Assembly (NCBI RefSeq): GCF_002264395.1
Contig: NZ_NFVA01000008.1
Span: 1-64,000, forward strand
Direction: 5' to 3'
DNA from: Paenibacillus sp. VTT E-133291
GTDB taxonomy: Bacteria > Bacillota > Bacilli > Paenibacillales > Paenibacillaceae
Length of the DNA stretch: 64,000 bases
The notes under the pieces are model-generated. The model was not told where the DNA came from, searched no databases, and saw only the letters and a program-made list of their open reading frames with translations. Below are positions 33,343 to 43,042 of the stretch, one piece after another. Position 1 is the stretch's first letter, and the number at the start of each line of letters is the position of its first letter. The position numbers were made by a program, and so were the translations under genes.

Positions 33343-33824
33343 TGCTAAACGAGGTTTCAGTCTGCAAAATATTCACGTTCGACGCGGCGCATCAATTAGT
33401 GGGCCACAAGGGGAAATGCAGCAATCTGCATGGACATACTTATAAGCTTGAAGTAGTGCTCAAGGGTAAACCTATGACCGCGGAAGGCCATTCGGATGAA
33501 GGGTTTGTTATTGATTTCAGCGATATCAAAATGACAGTACAACAAAGCCTTGTAGATCGTTTAGATCACGCTTTTCTCGCTATGGGGAATGAACCTGTAT
33601 TAGAGACGTTAGTGAATACTGGCTCCAAAGTAGCTTTATTGTCTTTCCGCACCACGGTTGAGAATATGTCCTCCTATATTGCCTATAAGCTGAAGCAAGC
33701 GGGGCTGCCGCTCTACGCTGTAAAGCTGTGGGAGACACCAACCTCCTGGGCAGAGGTACTGGCTGAAGATATCCCTGAGGATGGGCCGTCTTACCGCTTG
33801 TATGGAGGCTGTGACTGTGAGTAA
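33342..33824 (+). CDS. queD: QueD, 6-carboxy-tetrahydropterin synthase
   Basis: The 160-residue protein has the zinc histidines in FDAAHQLVGH and LHGHTY, and the catalytic Cys in KCSNLHGH. It makes 6-carboxytetrahydropterin from dihydroneopterin triphosphate. The start ATG overlaps the queC stop by one nt (TAATG). The C-terminus overlaps the queE start. Confidence 0.95.
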   Translation: MLNEVSVCKIFTFDAAHQLVGHKGKCSNLHGHTYKLEVVLKGKPMTAEGHSDEGFVIDFSDIKMTVQQSLVDRLDHAFLAMGNEPVLETLVNTGSKVALLSFRTTVENMSSYIAYKLKQAGLPLYAVKLWETPTSWAEVLAEDIPEDGPSYRLYGGCDCE

Positions 33825-34539
33825 GATTCCCGTAATTGAAATGTTTGGTCCGACCATTCAAGGGGAAGGTGCGGTGATTGGTGTAAAGACGATGTTTGTC
33901 CGCACCTATGGCTGCGATTATCGCTGTGGCTGGTGTGACTCCTCCTTCACTTGGGATGGCACGGCGAAAGACAAGGTTCGTATGATGACCTCGGATGAAA
34001 TTATGAATGAACTTTTAGCTATAGCTGGAGATAATTTCGACTGTGTTACGATTTCCGGCGGTAATCCTGCTTTAATTGGTGATGGGATGGGCACTTTTAT
34101 TAACCAGCTTCATGAGCGAGGGAAACAAGCGGCTATAGAAACTCAGGGCAGTAAATGGCAGGACTGGTTCAATGATGTGGATGTGCTGACCATCAGTCCG
34201 AAACCACCAAGCTCAGGGATGACGACAAATTGGGAGATGCTAGATACCATCATGCGTAAGATGGAGAATCCGGGCCGTTCTACACATAGCCTGAAAGTCG
34301 TTGTGTTTGATGACAAAGATTTTGATTATGCAAAAGACGTTCACCAGCGATATCCCAATGTGCCGCTCTTCCTGCAGCCTGGGAATGATGATGTCACTGA
34401 AGAAGGAGACATTTCTGCTCGACTTTTGGGAAGGCTGGAGTGGCTGTTTAATAAAGTGATCATGGATTCAGAAATGAATAGAGTGCGAGTACTTCCACAG
34501 TTGCATGCTTTGATCTGGCATAATAAACGCGGTAAGTAA
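33817..34539 (+). CDS. queE: QueE, 7-carboxy-7-deazaguanine synthase (radical SAM)
   Basis: The GTG at 33817, 8 nt after GGAGG, gives 240 residues and overlaps queD by 8 nt in a different frame; an upstream ATG at 33802 is possible but the ribosome site fits the GTG. The radical SAM cluster motif CDYRCGWC (CX3CX2C) follows GEGAVIGVKTMFVRTYG, and GGNPAL is the SAM-binding segment. It converts 6-carboxytetrahydropterin to 7-carboxy-7-deazaguanine. All four preQ1 steps are thus encoded in one operon except the initial GTP cyclohydrolase. Confidence 0.95.
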   Translation: MSKIPVIEMFGPTIQGEGAVIGVKTMFVRTYGCDYRCGWCDSSFTWDGTAKDKVRMMTSDEIMNELLAIAGDNFDCVTISGGNPALIGDGMGTFINQLHERGKQAAIETQGSKWQDWFNDVDVLTISPKPPSSGMTTNWEMLDTIMRKMENPGRSTHSLKVVVFDDKDFDYAKDVHQRYPNVPLFLQPGNDDVTEEGDISARLLGRLEWLFNKVIMDSEMNRVRVLPQLHALIWHNKRGK

Positions 34540-34557
34540 AAAGGATTGTAATGATGT

Positions 34558-34587
34558 GGGTGTCTGCTTAGCAGATGCCCTTTTTTT
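34558..34587 (+). terminator. Intrinsic terminator of the que operon
   Basis: GGGTGTCTGC and GCAGATGCCC with two wobbles and a 3-nt loop are followed by seven Ts. Confidence 0.85.
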
Positions 34588-34669
34588 GTTGATTGGAGTC
34601 TTTAAATAGGTAGATAGAGTGTCCCATAATCTGGTATTATTTTTGTAAAAGCTCTAGGAGGTTATCCAC

Positions 34670-35194
34670 TTGGAAAATTCAACTGCACTATTAATTATTG
34701 ATGTTCAAGAAGCTATGTTCTCCTACCCTGATCAAAAGCTGTACGATGAAGAGGGGGTGATGGAGAGAATTATTTCCCTTCAGCACAAAGCTAGGGTGGC
34801 AGGCACTCCAATTGTTTATGTCCAACATACAGAAGATGAGGAATATACAAAAGGAACGCCCACGTGGCAGATTAGTCATCGTATCACACCGCAGGAAGGC
34901 GAAGTTATTGTGGAGAAGCCTACTTGGGATGCTTTTCACCGAACCGTACTGCAAGATGAGCTACAGAAGCTGGGGATCACGAATCTGGTGATTTGTGGAA
35001 TGCAAAGTGAGTTCTGTCTAGATACGACGATAAGACGCGCATACAGCATGGGCTATAAAAGTGTATTGGTTTCAGACGCTCATAGCACCTTTGATAACAA
35101 AATGCTGAATAGTGAACAGATCGTTAAGCATCATAATGCCCTGCTTGGAGGGAGATTCGCCCAGTTACGAGCTGAAAGCGAGGTTCAGTTCTAG
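34670..35194 (+). CDS. Isochorismatase-like cysteine hydrolase
   Basis: The TTG start, 8 nt after AGGAGG, gives 174 residues. The catalytic triad of the family is visible: Asp in LLIIDVQEAMF, Lys in IVEKPTWDAF and Cys in GMQSEFCLDTT. Members hydrolyse amides such as nicotinamide or N-carbamoyl compounds, or vinyl ethers; the substrate here cannot be told. The stop TAG is followed immediately by the ATG of a VanW gene, so the two are in one operon. Confidence 0.85.
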   Translation: MENSTALLIIDVQEAMFSYPDQKLYDEEGVMERIISLQHKARVAGTPIVYVQHTEDEEYTKGTPTWQISHRITPQEGEVIVEKPTWDAFHRTVLQDELQKLGITNLVICGMQSEFCLDTTIRRAYSMGYKSVLVSDAHSTFDNKMLNSEQIVKHHNALLGGRFAQLRAESEVQF

Positions 35195-36013
35195 ATGAAT
35201 ACCTCTCAGGCTGCCATGAAACCTATTCAGCGTTCTCGACTTAGATTATTTGCCGGAAAGCGATATTTTATTTACAAAAGATATCTGAAATGGTGTACTA
35301 GCCGCAGCAAGGTGGCGAAGCAACGCACTAGTGAAGTTTTATCTAATGAAGTGATGACTCATGCTACACCGTTATTAAGAAGTCTACGGAATGTAGATAT
35401 GGTGCTTCAATACAATAAAATAACCAATTTACGTCTGGCGATAGCGAAACTGGATGGACTTATGGTGCAGCCGGGGGAGACTTTTTCTTACTGGAGAAGC
35501 ATCGGGAAGCCCACGAAGCGAAAAGGGTATCTGGAGGGAATGGTGCTGCATTATGGTGGCTTCCATTCCGGGGTAGGCGGAGGCTTATGCCAGCTGTCCA
35601 ATCTGATCTACTGGATGACACTGCATACACCTCTTACGGTTACGGAACGGCATCGGCACAGCTATGATGTTTTTCCAGATGAACAGCGTACACAGCCATT
35701 TGGAAGCGGGGCCACCTGTTCTTATAATTATTTGGATCTTCAAGTGAAGAATAACACAAATCAAGCCTATCAATTAAAGCTCTGGCTGGATGACAGCCAT
35801 TTGCATGGGGAATGGAGATGCGACGAGCAATCCCTTTATAAATATGAAGTGTACGAAAGTGATCATCGAATTAGCTTAGAACCTTGGGGAGGGTATATAC
35901 GCAGTAACAAGATTAGTCGAAAAGTATATACACGTACCGGCGACCTAGTTGGAGATGAAGATGTAACCGATAATTATGCGCTTATGATGTATTCCCCGCT
36001 TCTTCATGGATAA
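35195..36013 (+). CDS. VanW family protein
   Basis: The 272-residue protein matches the VanW family (PF04294): LRLAIAKLDGLMVQPGETFSYWR, then GGFHSGVGGGLCQLSNLIYWM and HRHSYDVFPD. VanW is an accessory protein of vancomycin clusters of unknown function. No van resistance genes (VanA/VanH/VanX) are near, so resistance cannot be inferred. Its ATG starts right after the stop of the hydrolase gene, so translation is coupled. Confidence 0.85.
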   Translation: MNTSQAAMKPIQRSRLRLFAGKRYFIYKRYLKWCTSRSKVAKQRTSEVLSNEVMTHATPLLRSLRNVDMVLQYNKITNLRLAIAKLDGLMVQPGETFSYWRSIGKPTKRKGYLEGMVLHYGGFHSGVGGGLCQLSNLIYWMTLHTPLTVTERHRHSYDVFPDEQRTQPFGSGATCSYNYLDLQVKNNTNQAYQLKLWLDDSHLHGEWRCDEQSLYKYEVYESDHRISLEPWGGYIRSNKISRKVYTRTGDLVGDEDVTDNYALMMYSPLLHG

Positions 36014-36093
36014 GAAGATAGGTCTTAGGGTTATAACATAGATGATGTTATCGTTACACCCTTTGCCATACTCTAAAGGAGCGGATGAACAGT

Positions 36094-37230
36094 ATGAAGG
36101 CACTAACCTATCAAGGGAAGAAAAAAGTTAAGGTTAAAGAGGTAGCTGATCCGAAGCTTGAGAAAAAGGACGATATTATCGTTCGGATTACAACTACAGC
36201 GATTTGTGGCTCAGATCTACACATCTATAACGGTGAGATTCCAGGTATGCATGATGATTATATTATCGGTCATGAGCCTATGGGGATTGTTGAAGAAATT
36301 GGTCCTGACGTAACTAAAGTCAAGAAAGGTGATCGTGTCATTATTCCCTTTAATGTGGCCTGTGGCCAGTGTTTCTTTTGCCAGCATGAGATGGAGAGCC
36401 AATGCGATAATTCTAATGACGCAAAGGACACAGGTGGTTATTTAGGCTATACCGATACTTATGGTGGCTTTGCCGGGGGGCAGTCCGAGTTACTGCGGGT
36501 ACCTTATGGTAATTTCGGCCCCTTTGTGGTTCCTGAGGATGCGGAAATGGAAGATGAGAAAATTCTTTTCTTATCAGATATTGTGCCTACAGCCTGGTGG
36601 GGAGTAGAAAGCGGAGGCGTGAAGCCAGGGGATACAGTGATTGTTCTCGGCTGCGGACCTGTTGGACTGTTAACTCAAAAATTCGCCTGGATGAAAGGTG
36701 CTTCTAGAGTCATAGCTGTTGACCATGTTGGTTACAGGCTGCAGCATGCGAAGCAAACCAATAAGGTTGAAATTTATAATTTTGAAGAGATCAAGGATAT
36801 TGAGGCGCATTTGAAGGAGATTACTCATGGGGGAGCAGACGTAGTTATTGATTGCGTAGGTTTGGATGCCAAAATATCTGCTTTGGAAAAAGTGGAAACC
36901 ACACTGAAGCTACAAGGCGGCTCACTCAGCGCATTTAGGATGGCCTCGGATATTGTACGTAAATTCGGAACCATTCAGCTAGTAGGGGTTTATGGGCTTA
37001 ATTACAATATGTTCCCGCTGGGTCATCTATTTGAACGTAATATTACTTTAAAGATGGGACAAGCCCCAGTTATTCACTATATGCCTTTGCTTTATAAGAT
37101 GATTAAAGAGAATAAATTTGATCCTACAGATATCATTACGCATCGCCTGCCCATCAGTAAAGCAGAGCATGGCTATGACGTTTTTAGTGAGAAAAAAGAG
37201 AATTGTATCAAGGTTGTTCTGAAGCCGTAA
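36094..37230 (+). CDS. Zinc-dependent alcohol dehydrogenase, formaldehyde dehydrogenase-like
   Basis: About 378 residues (two ATG choices, 36085 and 36094). Catalytic zinc ligands lie in AICGSDLHIYNG and IIGHEPMGIVEEIG; the structural zinc loop is CGQCFFCQHEMESQC, and the Rossmann motif VLGCGPVGLLT. The extended C-terminal region matches the glutathione-independent formaldehyde dehydrogenase type of medium-chain reductases. It should oxidise alcohols or aldehydes with NAD(P)+; the physiological substrate is unknown. It is a single-gene unit with a terminator. Confidence 0.85.
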   Translation: MKALTYQGKKKVKVKEVADPKLEKKDDIIVRITTTAICGSDLHIYNGEIPGMHDDYIIGHEPMGIVEEIGPDVTKVKKGDRVIIPFNVACGQCFFCQHEMESQCDNSNDAKDTGGYLGYTDTYGGFAGGQSELLRVPYGNFGPFVVPEDAEMEDEKILFLSDIVPTAWWGVESGGVKPGDTVIVLGCGPVGLLTQKFAWMKGASRVIAVDHVGYRLQHAKQTNKVEIYNFEEIKDIEAHLKEITHGGADVVIDCVGLDAKISALEKVETTLKLQGGSLSAFRMASDIVRKFGTIQLVGVYGLNYNMFPLGHLFERNITLKMGQAPVIHYMPLLYKMIKENKFDPTDIITHRLPISKAEHGYDVFSEKKENCIKVVLKP

Positions 37231-37238
37231 CCTTATAG

Positions 37239-37282
37239 AAGCATGAGCTCTCGTCAGAAATGACGTGGCTTATGCTTTTTTT
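37239..37282 (+). terminator. Intrinsic terminator
   Basis: AAGCAT...ATGCTT with an inner CGTCA/TGACG stem, followed by seven Ts, after the dehydrogenase gene. Confidence 0.8.
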
Positions 37283-37371
37283 AGTGAAATCTAATGAAAA
37301 TAGATGCATTTTTTTACGGTCTGCGTTAAATTAACATAAGTGACTTTAGATATTGAAAGGACGCGTACCAT

Positions 37372-38286
37372 GTGAATCTTAAAAAACCGCCACTTCCTAT
37401 TCCAATATTAATGTTGATTGGGATTGTGGCCATCTCATTTTCTGCTATTTTTATTAAATGGTCTGCAGCACCAGCGTCTATTCAAGGCATGTATCGGCTG
37501 TTATTCACCTCGCTATTGATGTTACCTTTTGCAAGGCCATACAGTGGAGCAGCGGTTGCGCTTCGTAAAAAGGACTGGATCATGTTAGTGCTCTCAGGCA
37601 CTATGCTTGCTCTACATTTTTTGCTTTGGATGGGCTCTTTGAAGTATACTTCGGTAGCTAGTTCAACGATGATCATGGCGCTGGAGCCGGTTTTTATTAT
37701 GCTGGGCGTTTATTTTTTGTATAAGGAAAAAACGGCTGCGTCTGCTATTCTGGGACTGAGTATTGCTATTGGCGGTGTAGTATTTATCGGCTGGGGAGAC
37801 ATTGGAATCTCTGCGGATAATCTTAAAGGCGATTTGTTATCGGTTGGAGGTACTGTAGCGGTAGCTGTGCATATGCTTATCGGTCAAAAGCTAGTGGTGC
37901 GTATGCCTTCCTATTTGTATAGCTTGATAGTCTTCTTGTCAGCAGCTGGCGTGTTTGCCATATACAATCTGTTCATGGGGATTTCCTTCTTTAATTATCC
38001 TGCGAATGAGTGGGGGATTTTCATATTGCTAGCTGTGGTACCCACGGTATTTGGGCATATTTTATTTAATTGGCTACTTCAGTATGTATCCGCAACTACG
38101 GTATCCATGAACATCTTAGGAGAACCCGTGGGTGCTAGCATCCTAGCTTTTCTGCTCTTAGGTGAACAATTAACAGCGCTGCAATGGGCTGGTGGACTGT
38201 TAGTCATGTTTGGACTCGGTGTATATTTGTACGCTGGAAGAAAGAAAACTATTCGGGTGGCAGATGCCATTCAGAATGCTTCATAA
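37372..38286 (+). CDS. DMT superfamily permease (EamA)
   Basis: The GTG start, about 10 nt after GAAAGGA, gives 304 residues with ten predicted membrane segments in two EamA repeats (residues about 10-140 and 155-295; the second repeat contains LQYVSATTVSMNILGEPVGASILAFLLLGE). Such proteins export amino acids or other metabolites. The next gene follows after 32 bp and may be co-transcribed. No ligand can be assigned. Confidence 0.87.
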   Translation: MNLKKPPLPIPILMLIGIVAISFSAIFIKWSAAPASIQGMYRLLFTSLLMLPFARPYSGAAVALRKKDWIMLVLSGTMLALHFLLWMGSLKYTSVASSTMIMALEPVFIMLGVYFLYKEKTAASAILGLSIAIGGVVFIGWGDIGISADNLKGDLLSVGGTVAVAVHMLIGQKLVVRMPSYLYSLIVFLSAAGVFAIYNLFMGISFFNYPANEWGIFILLAVVPTVFGHILFNWLLQYVSATTVSMNILGEPVGASILAFLLLGEQLTALQWAGGLLVMFGLGVYLYAGRKKTIRVADAIQNAS

Positions 38287-38318
38287 CAGATATTTTAATC
38301 ATAAAGGGGTCACAAGGA

Positions 38319-39161
38319 ATGGAAGAACAAGATCACAATGTAGAACTACCTTCTGGAAAAGGCACAGGGCCAACCAGTGAGGAACTATGGAACGAAGACA
38401 CATACACAGCTTGGGTTACTCGATTTGGTACACCTTCAGAAGCAGCAGCCAAATTAATCAAGGAACCAAGTGCGAAGCTGTACCCGCTCTCTTCTTATTT
38501 TGGAGAAGTAAAGGGTAAAAAGATGATGAATCTCATGGGATCAAATGGCATGAAGGCCGTCGCTTTGTCTTTACTTGGAGCGGACGTAACCGTTGCCGAT
38601 TTCTCGGAAGCAAATGCGCGTTATGCCGCTGATCTCGCACAAGAAGCGGGTGTTCAGCTTACCTACATCGTATCAGATGTTCTTAAGCTTCCAGAACACG
38701 TCCTAGATGGTTCATATGACATCGTATTTGCTGAGTTAGGAATCATGCACTACTTTACCGATCTTGCACCGTTTATGGAAACCGTCCGTCGTTTACTTTC
38801 TCCTGGTGGGATTTTTGTTCTGCGTGATTTCCATCCAGTGACAACTAAGCTTATAACCTCGAAGGGATCTACGGCTAAGATTCGCAAGCACAAAGTTAGT
38901 GGGGATTATTTCGATACAACATTGGAAGAAAAAAAGGTCTCGTATTCTAAGTATTTGCCCTCCACAGGCAAACCTGTAGGCGAACAGGAACATAGCGTTG
39001 TCTACTGGCGCCGCTGGACGCTTGGAGAAATCGTTACAGCCGCTGCTAGTTCTGGACTTGTGATCCGCCAATTGGTTGAAGAGCCCAATTTATCCTCGGA
39101 TGTTTTTGATAAAGGAATCCCAAAGACGTACACCTTGGTGGCTGGAAAGGGTTTGAATTAA
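38319..39161 (+). CDS. Class I SAM-dependent methyltransferase
   Basis: The best start is the ATG at 38319 after AAAGGGG, giving 280 residues; an in-frame extension to 38184 overlaps the permease gene and is unlikely. The Rossmann-like methyltransferase core is visible in NLMGSNGMKAVALSLLGADVTVADFS and YIVSDVLKL, then FAELGIMHYF (post-I and motif IV region). The acceptor is unknown. It lies 32 bp after the DMT permease and may share its transcript. Confidence 0.83.
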   Translation: MEEQDHNVELPSGKGTGPTSEELWNEDTYTAWVTRFGTPSEAAAKLIKEPSAKLYPLSSYFGEVKGKKMMNLMGSNGMKAVALSLLGADVTVADFSEANARYAADLAQEAGVQLTYIVSDVLKLPEHVLDGSYDIVFAELGIMHYFTDLAPFMETVRRLLSPGGIFVLRDFHPVTTKLITSKGSTAKIRKHKVSGDYFDTTLEEKKVSYSKYLPSTGKPVGEQEHSVVYWRRWTLGEIVTAAASSGLVIRQLVEEPNLSSDVFDKGIPKTYTLVAGKGLN

Positions 39162-39173
39162 TAATTCTTATAA

Positions 39174-39213
39174 AAGACTGCATCGTCCATGAAAAGACGG
39201 TGCAGTCTTTTTT
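39174..39213 (+). terminator. Intrinsic terminator
   Basis: AAGACTGCA and TGCAGTCTT around CGTC/GACG, followed by six Ts. Ends the methyltransferase unit. Confidence 0.85.
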
Positions 39214-39308
39214 GCTTGCTTTAAAACATAAAATTTTAAACTTTTTTGCGGAGAATATTCCATTACATTTGAAGCCTATAGGCAATACAATAATTTTACA
39301 TTCAATAT

Positions 39309-39322
39309 TGAAAGCGATTACT
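39309..39322. promoter_or_regulatory. cre-like site before the sugar ABC operon
   Basis: TGAAAGCGATTACT matches 13 of 14 positions of the catabolite-responsive element (TGWAANCGNTNWCA) bound by CcpA. It is about 45 bp upstream of the ATPase start, so glucose repression of the operon is likely. Confidence 0.6.
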
Positions 39323-39364
39323 TCAATAAAAAAGCACTCCTAAAGGATTTGAGGTGGAGATGAA

Positions 39365-40864
39365 ATGGACGAATTATTACTACGAATGGCGGGGATTGAT
39401 AAATTTTTCCCCGGTGTTCACGCATTGAATCAATGTCAATTTGAGCTGAAGCGTGGGGAAGTACATGCATTAGTTGGTGAAAATGGCGCAGGAAAATCTA
39501 CATTAATGAAGATTGCAACAGGAGTCTATTCCAAGGATGCGGGTCAGATGTGGTACAAGGGATCTGAGGTGGAGATTGCCAATACTCGTGCTGCGCAGGA
39601 ACTTGGGATTAGTATTATCCATCAGGAACTGAATCTAATGCCGCATCTTACAGTGGCCCAAAATATATTTATTGGTCGTGAGCCGCGTAAGGCACTGAAA
39701 TGGTTCGTTGATGATCTGGAGCTTAATCGTAAGGTGCAGGAACTGTTTGATCAGATGAATCTAAAACTGGATCCGAAGACTTTGGTCTCAGATCTGACAG
39801 TTGCTAATCAGCAAATGGTTGAAATCGCAAAAGCTTTGTCTTTCAATGCGGAGGTACTGATTATGGATGAACCAACTGCAGCGTTGACAGATACGGAAAT
39901 TAACGAGTTATTCCGTATGATTGAGCAATTACGAGAAGAAGGTGTAGGTATTATATACATTTCTCACCGCATGGATGAGTTGAAACGGATCACAGATCGC
40001 ATTACAGTCATGCGGGATGGTTGTTACGTGGATACTGTTCGGACGGATTCAATAACCATTGATCAGATTATTAGCATGATGGTCGGTAGAGAACTCTATC
40101 AAACGTCAAAGCCGACGATTTCCAAACAGACGCAGCAAGTCGTTCTGGAGGTTCAAAATCTTTCTAGCGGGCAGTTGTTGAAGGATATCAGCTTTCATCT
40201 GAATAAGGGTGAGATTCTGGGTTTCGCAGGATTAATGGGAGCTGGACGTACTGAGGTTGTTCGCGCAGTATTTGGGGCTGATCCTATCGATAAAGGTGAG
40301 ATTAAGCTGCATGGAAATACGGTACGTATACGACATCCTCATCAAGCAGTGCAGCAGGGTATTGGCTATTTGTCCGAAGATCGCAAACGCTACGGACTGC
40401 TTGTAGAGATGGACATTAGCATGAATAATGCGATGGCTTCCTTCTATAAGTTCCGCAATGCCTTCGGATGGATGAGGGATCGCGAGATGCGAAAGACAGC
40501 GGAGCAGCATGCGGAAGCACTAGCAACCAAGACACCAAGTATAAGTCAAAAAGTCAAATTCTTATCCGGTGGCAATCAGCAAAAAGTGGTTATCGGTAAA
40601 TGGTTGACGAGAGACTGCGATGTGCTGATTTTCGACGAACCGACACGTGGAATTGATGTAGGGGCGAAAAGTGAGATCTATAAGTTGCTTGATCAGCTGG
40701 CCAGCGAAGGAAAAGCGATCATTATAGTCTCTTCAGATCTCCCAGAGATTCTAAGAATGAGCCATCGCATTATTGTCATGTGTGAAGGACGTATAACCGG
40801 AGAACTAACCGCAGAAGAAGCATCGCAAGAAGCAATTATGAAATATGCGACGATGCGTTCATAA
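39365..40864 (+). CDS. Sugar ABC transporter ATP-binding protein (RbsA family)
   Basis: The 499-residue protein has two ABC ATPase domains, as in RbsA, MglA and XylG. The N-terminal domain carries Walker [10 protein letters not shown] and [13 protein letters not shown] in place of LSGGQ; Walker B is [11 protein letters not shown]. The C-terminal domain is degenerate in Walker A ([10 protein letters not shown]) but has [15 protein letters not shown]. This asymmetry is normal for the family. It powers sugar import through the permease encoded next. A cre-like site lies upstream. Confidence 0.94.
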   Translation: MDELLLRMAGIDKFFPGVHALNQCQFELKRGEVHALVGENGAGKSTLMKIATGVYSKDAGQMWYKGSEVEIANTRAAQELGISIIHQELNLMPHLTVAQNIFIGREPRKALKWFVDDLELNRKVQELFDQMNLKLDPKTLVSDLTVANQQMVEIAKALSFNAEVLIMDEPTAALTDTEINELFRMIEQLREEGVGIIYISHRMDELKRITDRITVMRDGCYVDTVRTDSITIDQIISMMVGRELYQTSKPTISKQTQQVVLEVQNLSSGQLLKDISFHLNKGEILGFAGLMGAGRTEVVRAVFGADPIDKGEIKLHGNTVRIRHPHQAVQQGIGYLSEDRKRYGLLVEMDISMNNAMASFYKFRNAFGWMRDREMRKTAEQHAEALATKTPSISQKVKFLSGGNQQKVVIGKWLTRDCDVLIFDEPTRGIDVGAKSEIYKLLDQLASEGKAIIIVSSDLPEILRMSHRIIVMCEGRITGELTAEEASQEAIMKYATMRS

Positions 40865-40896
40865 TCGTTCAAGAGTTTATCGGAGGTGTCAAGGTC

Positions 40897-41889
40897 ATGA
40901 AGATCGCAGATCAAGGGATTAGCCAACCTATCGGCTCGAAGCAAACCGGGGCGCAATCAGGGTTCAAACAAAAATTATTGGCATTCGCAAGTTTGATCAT
41001 ATTGGTCATCGTATTTTCGGTAGCCTCAAGTAACTTTTTTCAATTCTCTAATCTAGTTGGAATTCTGGTCTCTACTGCTGTAATTGGAGTATTAGCTCTA
41101 GGCGCAACCTTTGTAATTATTACAGGTGGGATCGATCTTGCTTTGGGTACGGTGATGACCTTCTCCTCCGTGATGGTTGGCGTCTTCATTACATTCTGGG
41201 GTCTACCCGTTCCACTCGGTATTGTAGGCGGGATTCTAGCTGGTGCACTATGTGGCTTTATCAGCGGTTTAATGGTGGCGAAAATGAATATTCCACCTTT
41301 CATTGCTACGCTGGCGATCATGATGATTACTAAAGGATTATCACTGGTCATAACGGGTGCTAAGCCTATTTATTTCAATGATGATCCGATCTTTGCCAAG
41401 ATTGCTATGGGTAAGATGATCCCAGGCATTCCGAATACCATCATCATCTTCTTATTGCTCGGAATTATCGCAAGCATCATATTGTCGAAGACCATTATTG
41501 GGCGCTATAATTTTGCGCTTGGCAGCAATGAAGAAGCGACTCGCTTATCCGGTGTAAATACGGTCAAATGGAAGATTGTAATCTACACCATCACAGGGAT
41601 CTTCAGTGGAATCGCTGGTATCCTGATGGCCTCACGACTTAATTCAGCGCAGCCGTCACTTGGCACCGGTTATGAATTAGAAGCTATAGCGGCTGTCGTC
41701 ATTGGAGGCACATCTTTAAGCGGGGGCGTAGGATCTATTCTAGGTACGATTATTGGTGCACTGATTATGAGTGTACTGACGAATGGCTTACAGATTATGT
41801 CCGTTGCTCAGGAATGGCGGACAGTCATTGTCGGTGTTGTCATCATCATCGCAGTGTATGCTGATATTCATCGCAGACGGAAGCAATGA
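40897..41889 (+). CDS. Sugar ABC transporter permease (RbsC family)
   Basis: The 330-residue protein has about ten membrane segments and family hallmarks such as VIITGGIDLALGTVMTFSSV and GIAGILMASRL, then GGTSLSGGVGSILGTIIGAL near the C-terminus. It homodimerises to form the channel of ribose-type importers. It follows the ATPase gene after 32 bp and precedes the binding-protein gene. Confidence 0.94.
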   Translation: MKIADQGISQPIGSKQTGAQSGFKQKLLAFASLIILVIVFSVASSNFFQFSNLVGILVSTAVIGVLALGATFVIITGGIDLALGTVMTFSSVMVGVFITFWGLPVPLGIVGGILAGALCGFISGLMVAKMNIPPFIATLAIMMITKGLSLVITGAKPIYFNDDPIFAKIAMGKMIPGIPNTIIIFLLLGIIASIILSKTIIGRYNFALGSNEEATRLSGVNTVKWKIVIYTITGIFSGIAGILMASRLNSAQPSLGTGYELEAIAAVVIGGTSLSGGVGSILGTIIGALIMSVLTNGLQIMSVAQEWRTVIVGVVIIIAVYADIHRRRKQ

Positions 41890-41949
41890 AAGAGGTATTA
41901 TCTCCATACGGAGTGATATACAAAGCAAATGACGAGGGGGAAGATTTAA

Positions 41950-42930
41950 ATGAAACAACGTCGAAAAGGGATTATTATGCTTGCCAGTTTGTTACTGGCT
42001 ACTACCTTACTTGGTGCTTGTAACAACAGTGATAGCAAAAAGAGTGCATCCGGTTCAGACAAACCCTATATCCCAGTCATTTCAAAAGGCTTCCAGCATC
42101 AATTCTGGCAAGCGGTGAAGCAAGGAGCCGAGAAGGCTGCCAAGGAGTTTAATGTCGAGATTACGTTTGAAGGCCCTGAAAACGAGAGTCAGGTAGATAA
42201 ACAAATTGAAATGTTGCAGACGGCGCTAGACAAGAAACCTGCAGCAATCGCTTTAGCGGCTCTGGACAGCAAAGCAGCGATTCCATATCTGGAAAAGGCA
42301 AAGGAAAACAATATCCCCATCATTGGGTTTGACTCTGGTGTAGACAGCGATATCCCTGTAGCAACAGCAGCGACGGACAATAAAGCAGCCGCCGCTTTAG
42401 CAGCTGATAAAATGGCGGAGTTGATTGGCAAGAAAGGTAAAGTAGGTCTAGTCGTACATGACCAAACAAGCAGCACAGGTCAACAACGTCGTGATGGTTT
42501 CTTAGAACAAATGAAAGCGAAATATCCAGACATTGAAGTATTAGAGCCACAATATGGCGGTGGAGACCAGTTGAAGTCCACGGATCTTGCAAAAGCGATG
42601 ATGCAGGCCAATCCGGATCTTAAAGGGATCTATGGCTCAAACGAAGGCTCTGCGGTAGGTGTGGCTAATGCCGTAAATGAATTGCAGATGGGTGGAAAGA
42701 TTGTGGTCATCGGATTTGACTCTGGTAAACAGTTAATGGATGCCATTCGTAGTGGTGTTGTGGCTGGCGCGGTTACACAGGACCCTATTGGGATTGGTTA
42801 TCAAGCGGTGAAGGCGGCTGTGCAGGCGATTAAAGGGGAAACCGTAGAAAAGAATATTGACACAGGGTTTCATTGGTACGATAAGAACAATATGGATTCT
42901 GATGAGATCAAACCTCTGCTATACGAATAG
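41950..42930 (+). CDS. Sugar-binding lipoprotein of the ABC importer (RbsB family)
   Basis: The 326-residue protein has a lipoprotein signal (MLASLLLATTLLGAC, lipobox LGAC) and the type I periplasmic-binding fold: YIPVISKGFQHQFWQAVKQG at the start and FDSGKQLMDAIRSGVVAGAVTQDPIGIGYQ near the end. Ribose-, galactose- or xylose-like ligands are likely; the exact sugar is unknown. It is a clear paralog of the anchored binding protein at 46431. Confidence 0.93.
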   Translation: MKQRRKGIIMLASLLLATTLLGACNNSDSKKSASGSDKPYIPVISKGFQHQFWQAVKQGAEKAAKEFNVEITFEGPENESQVDKQIEMLQTALDKKPAAIALAALDSKAAIPYLEKAKENNIPIIGFDSGVDSDIPVATAATDNKAAAALAADKMAELIGKKGKVGLVVHDQTSSTGQQRRDGFLEQMKAKYPDIEVLEPQYGGGDQLKSTDLAKAMMQANPDLKGIYGSNEGSAVGVANAVNELQMGGKIVVIGFDSGKQLMDAIRSGVVAGAVTQDPIGIGYQAVKAAVQAIKGETVEKNIDTGFHWYDKNNMDSDEIKPLLYE

Positions 42931-42941
42931 AAGCTACATAT

Positions 42942-42980
42942 AATAGAGGTTGCCTTAAAGAGGCAACCTCTATTATCCTT
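42942..42980 (+). terminator. Intrinsic terminator of the sugar ABC operon
   Basis: A perfect 14-bp stem (AATAGAGGTTGCCT and its complement) with a 5-nt loop, followed by a short T-rich tail. Confidence 0.85.
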
Positions 42981-43042
42981 ATTTAAAAAGGTAAACATTT
43001 ACATGTAAGCGATCGATAAGTTCATAGCTGAGGAGGTGTTGG

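Noticed and set aside
35195..36013. Vancomycin resistance locus from the VanW match
   Set aside because: None of the ligase, dehydrogenase or dipeptidase genes (vanA/H/X) is nearby; VanW alone does not give resistance.
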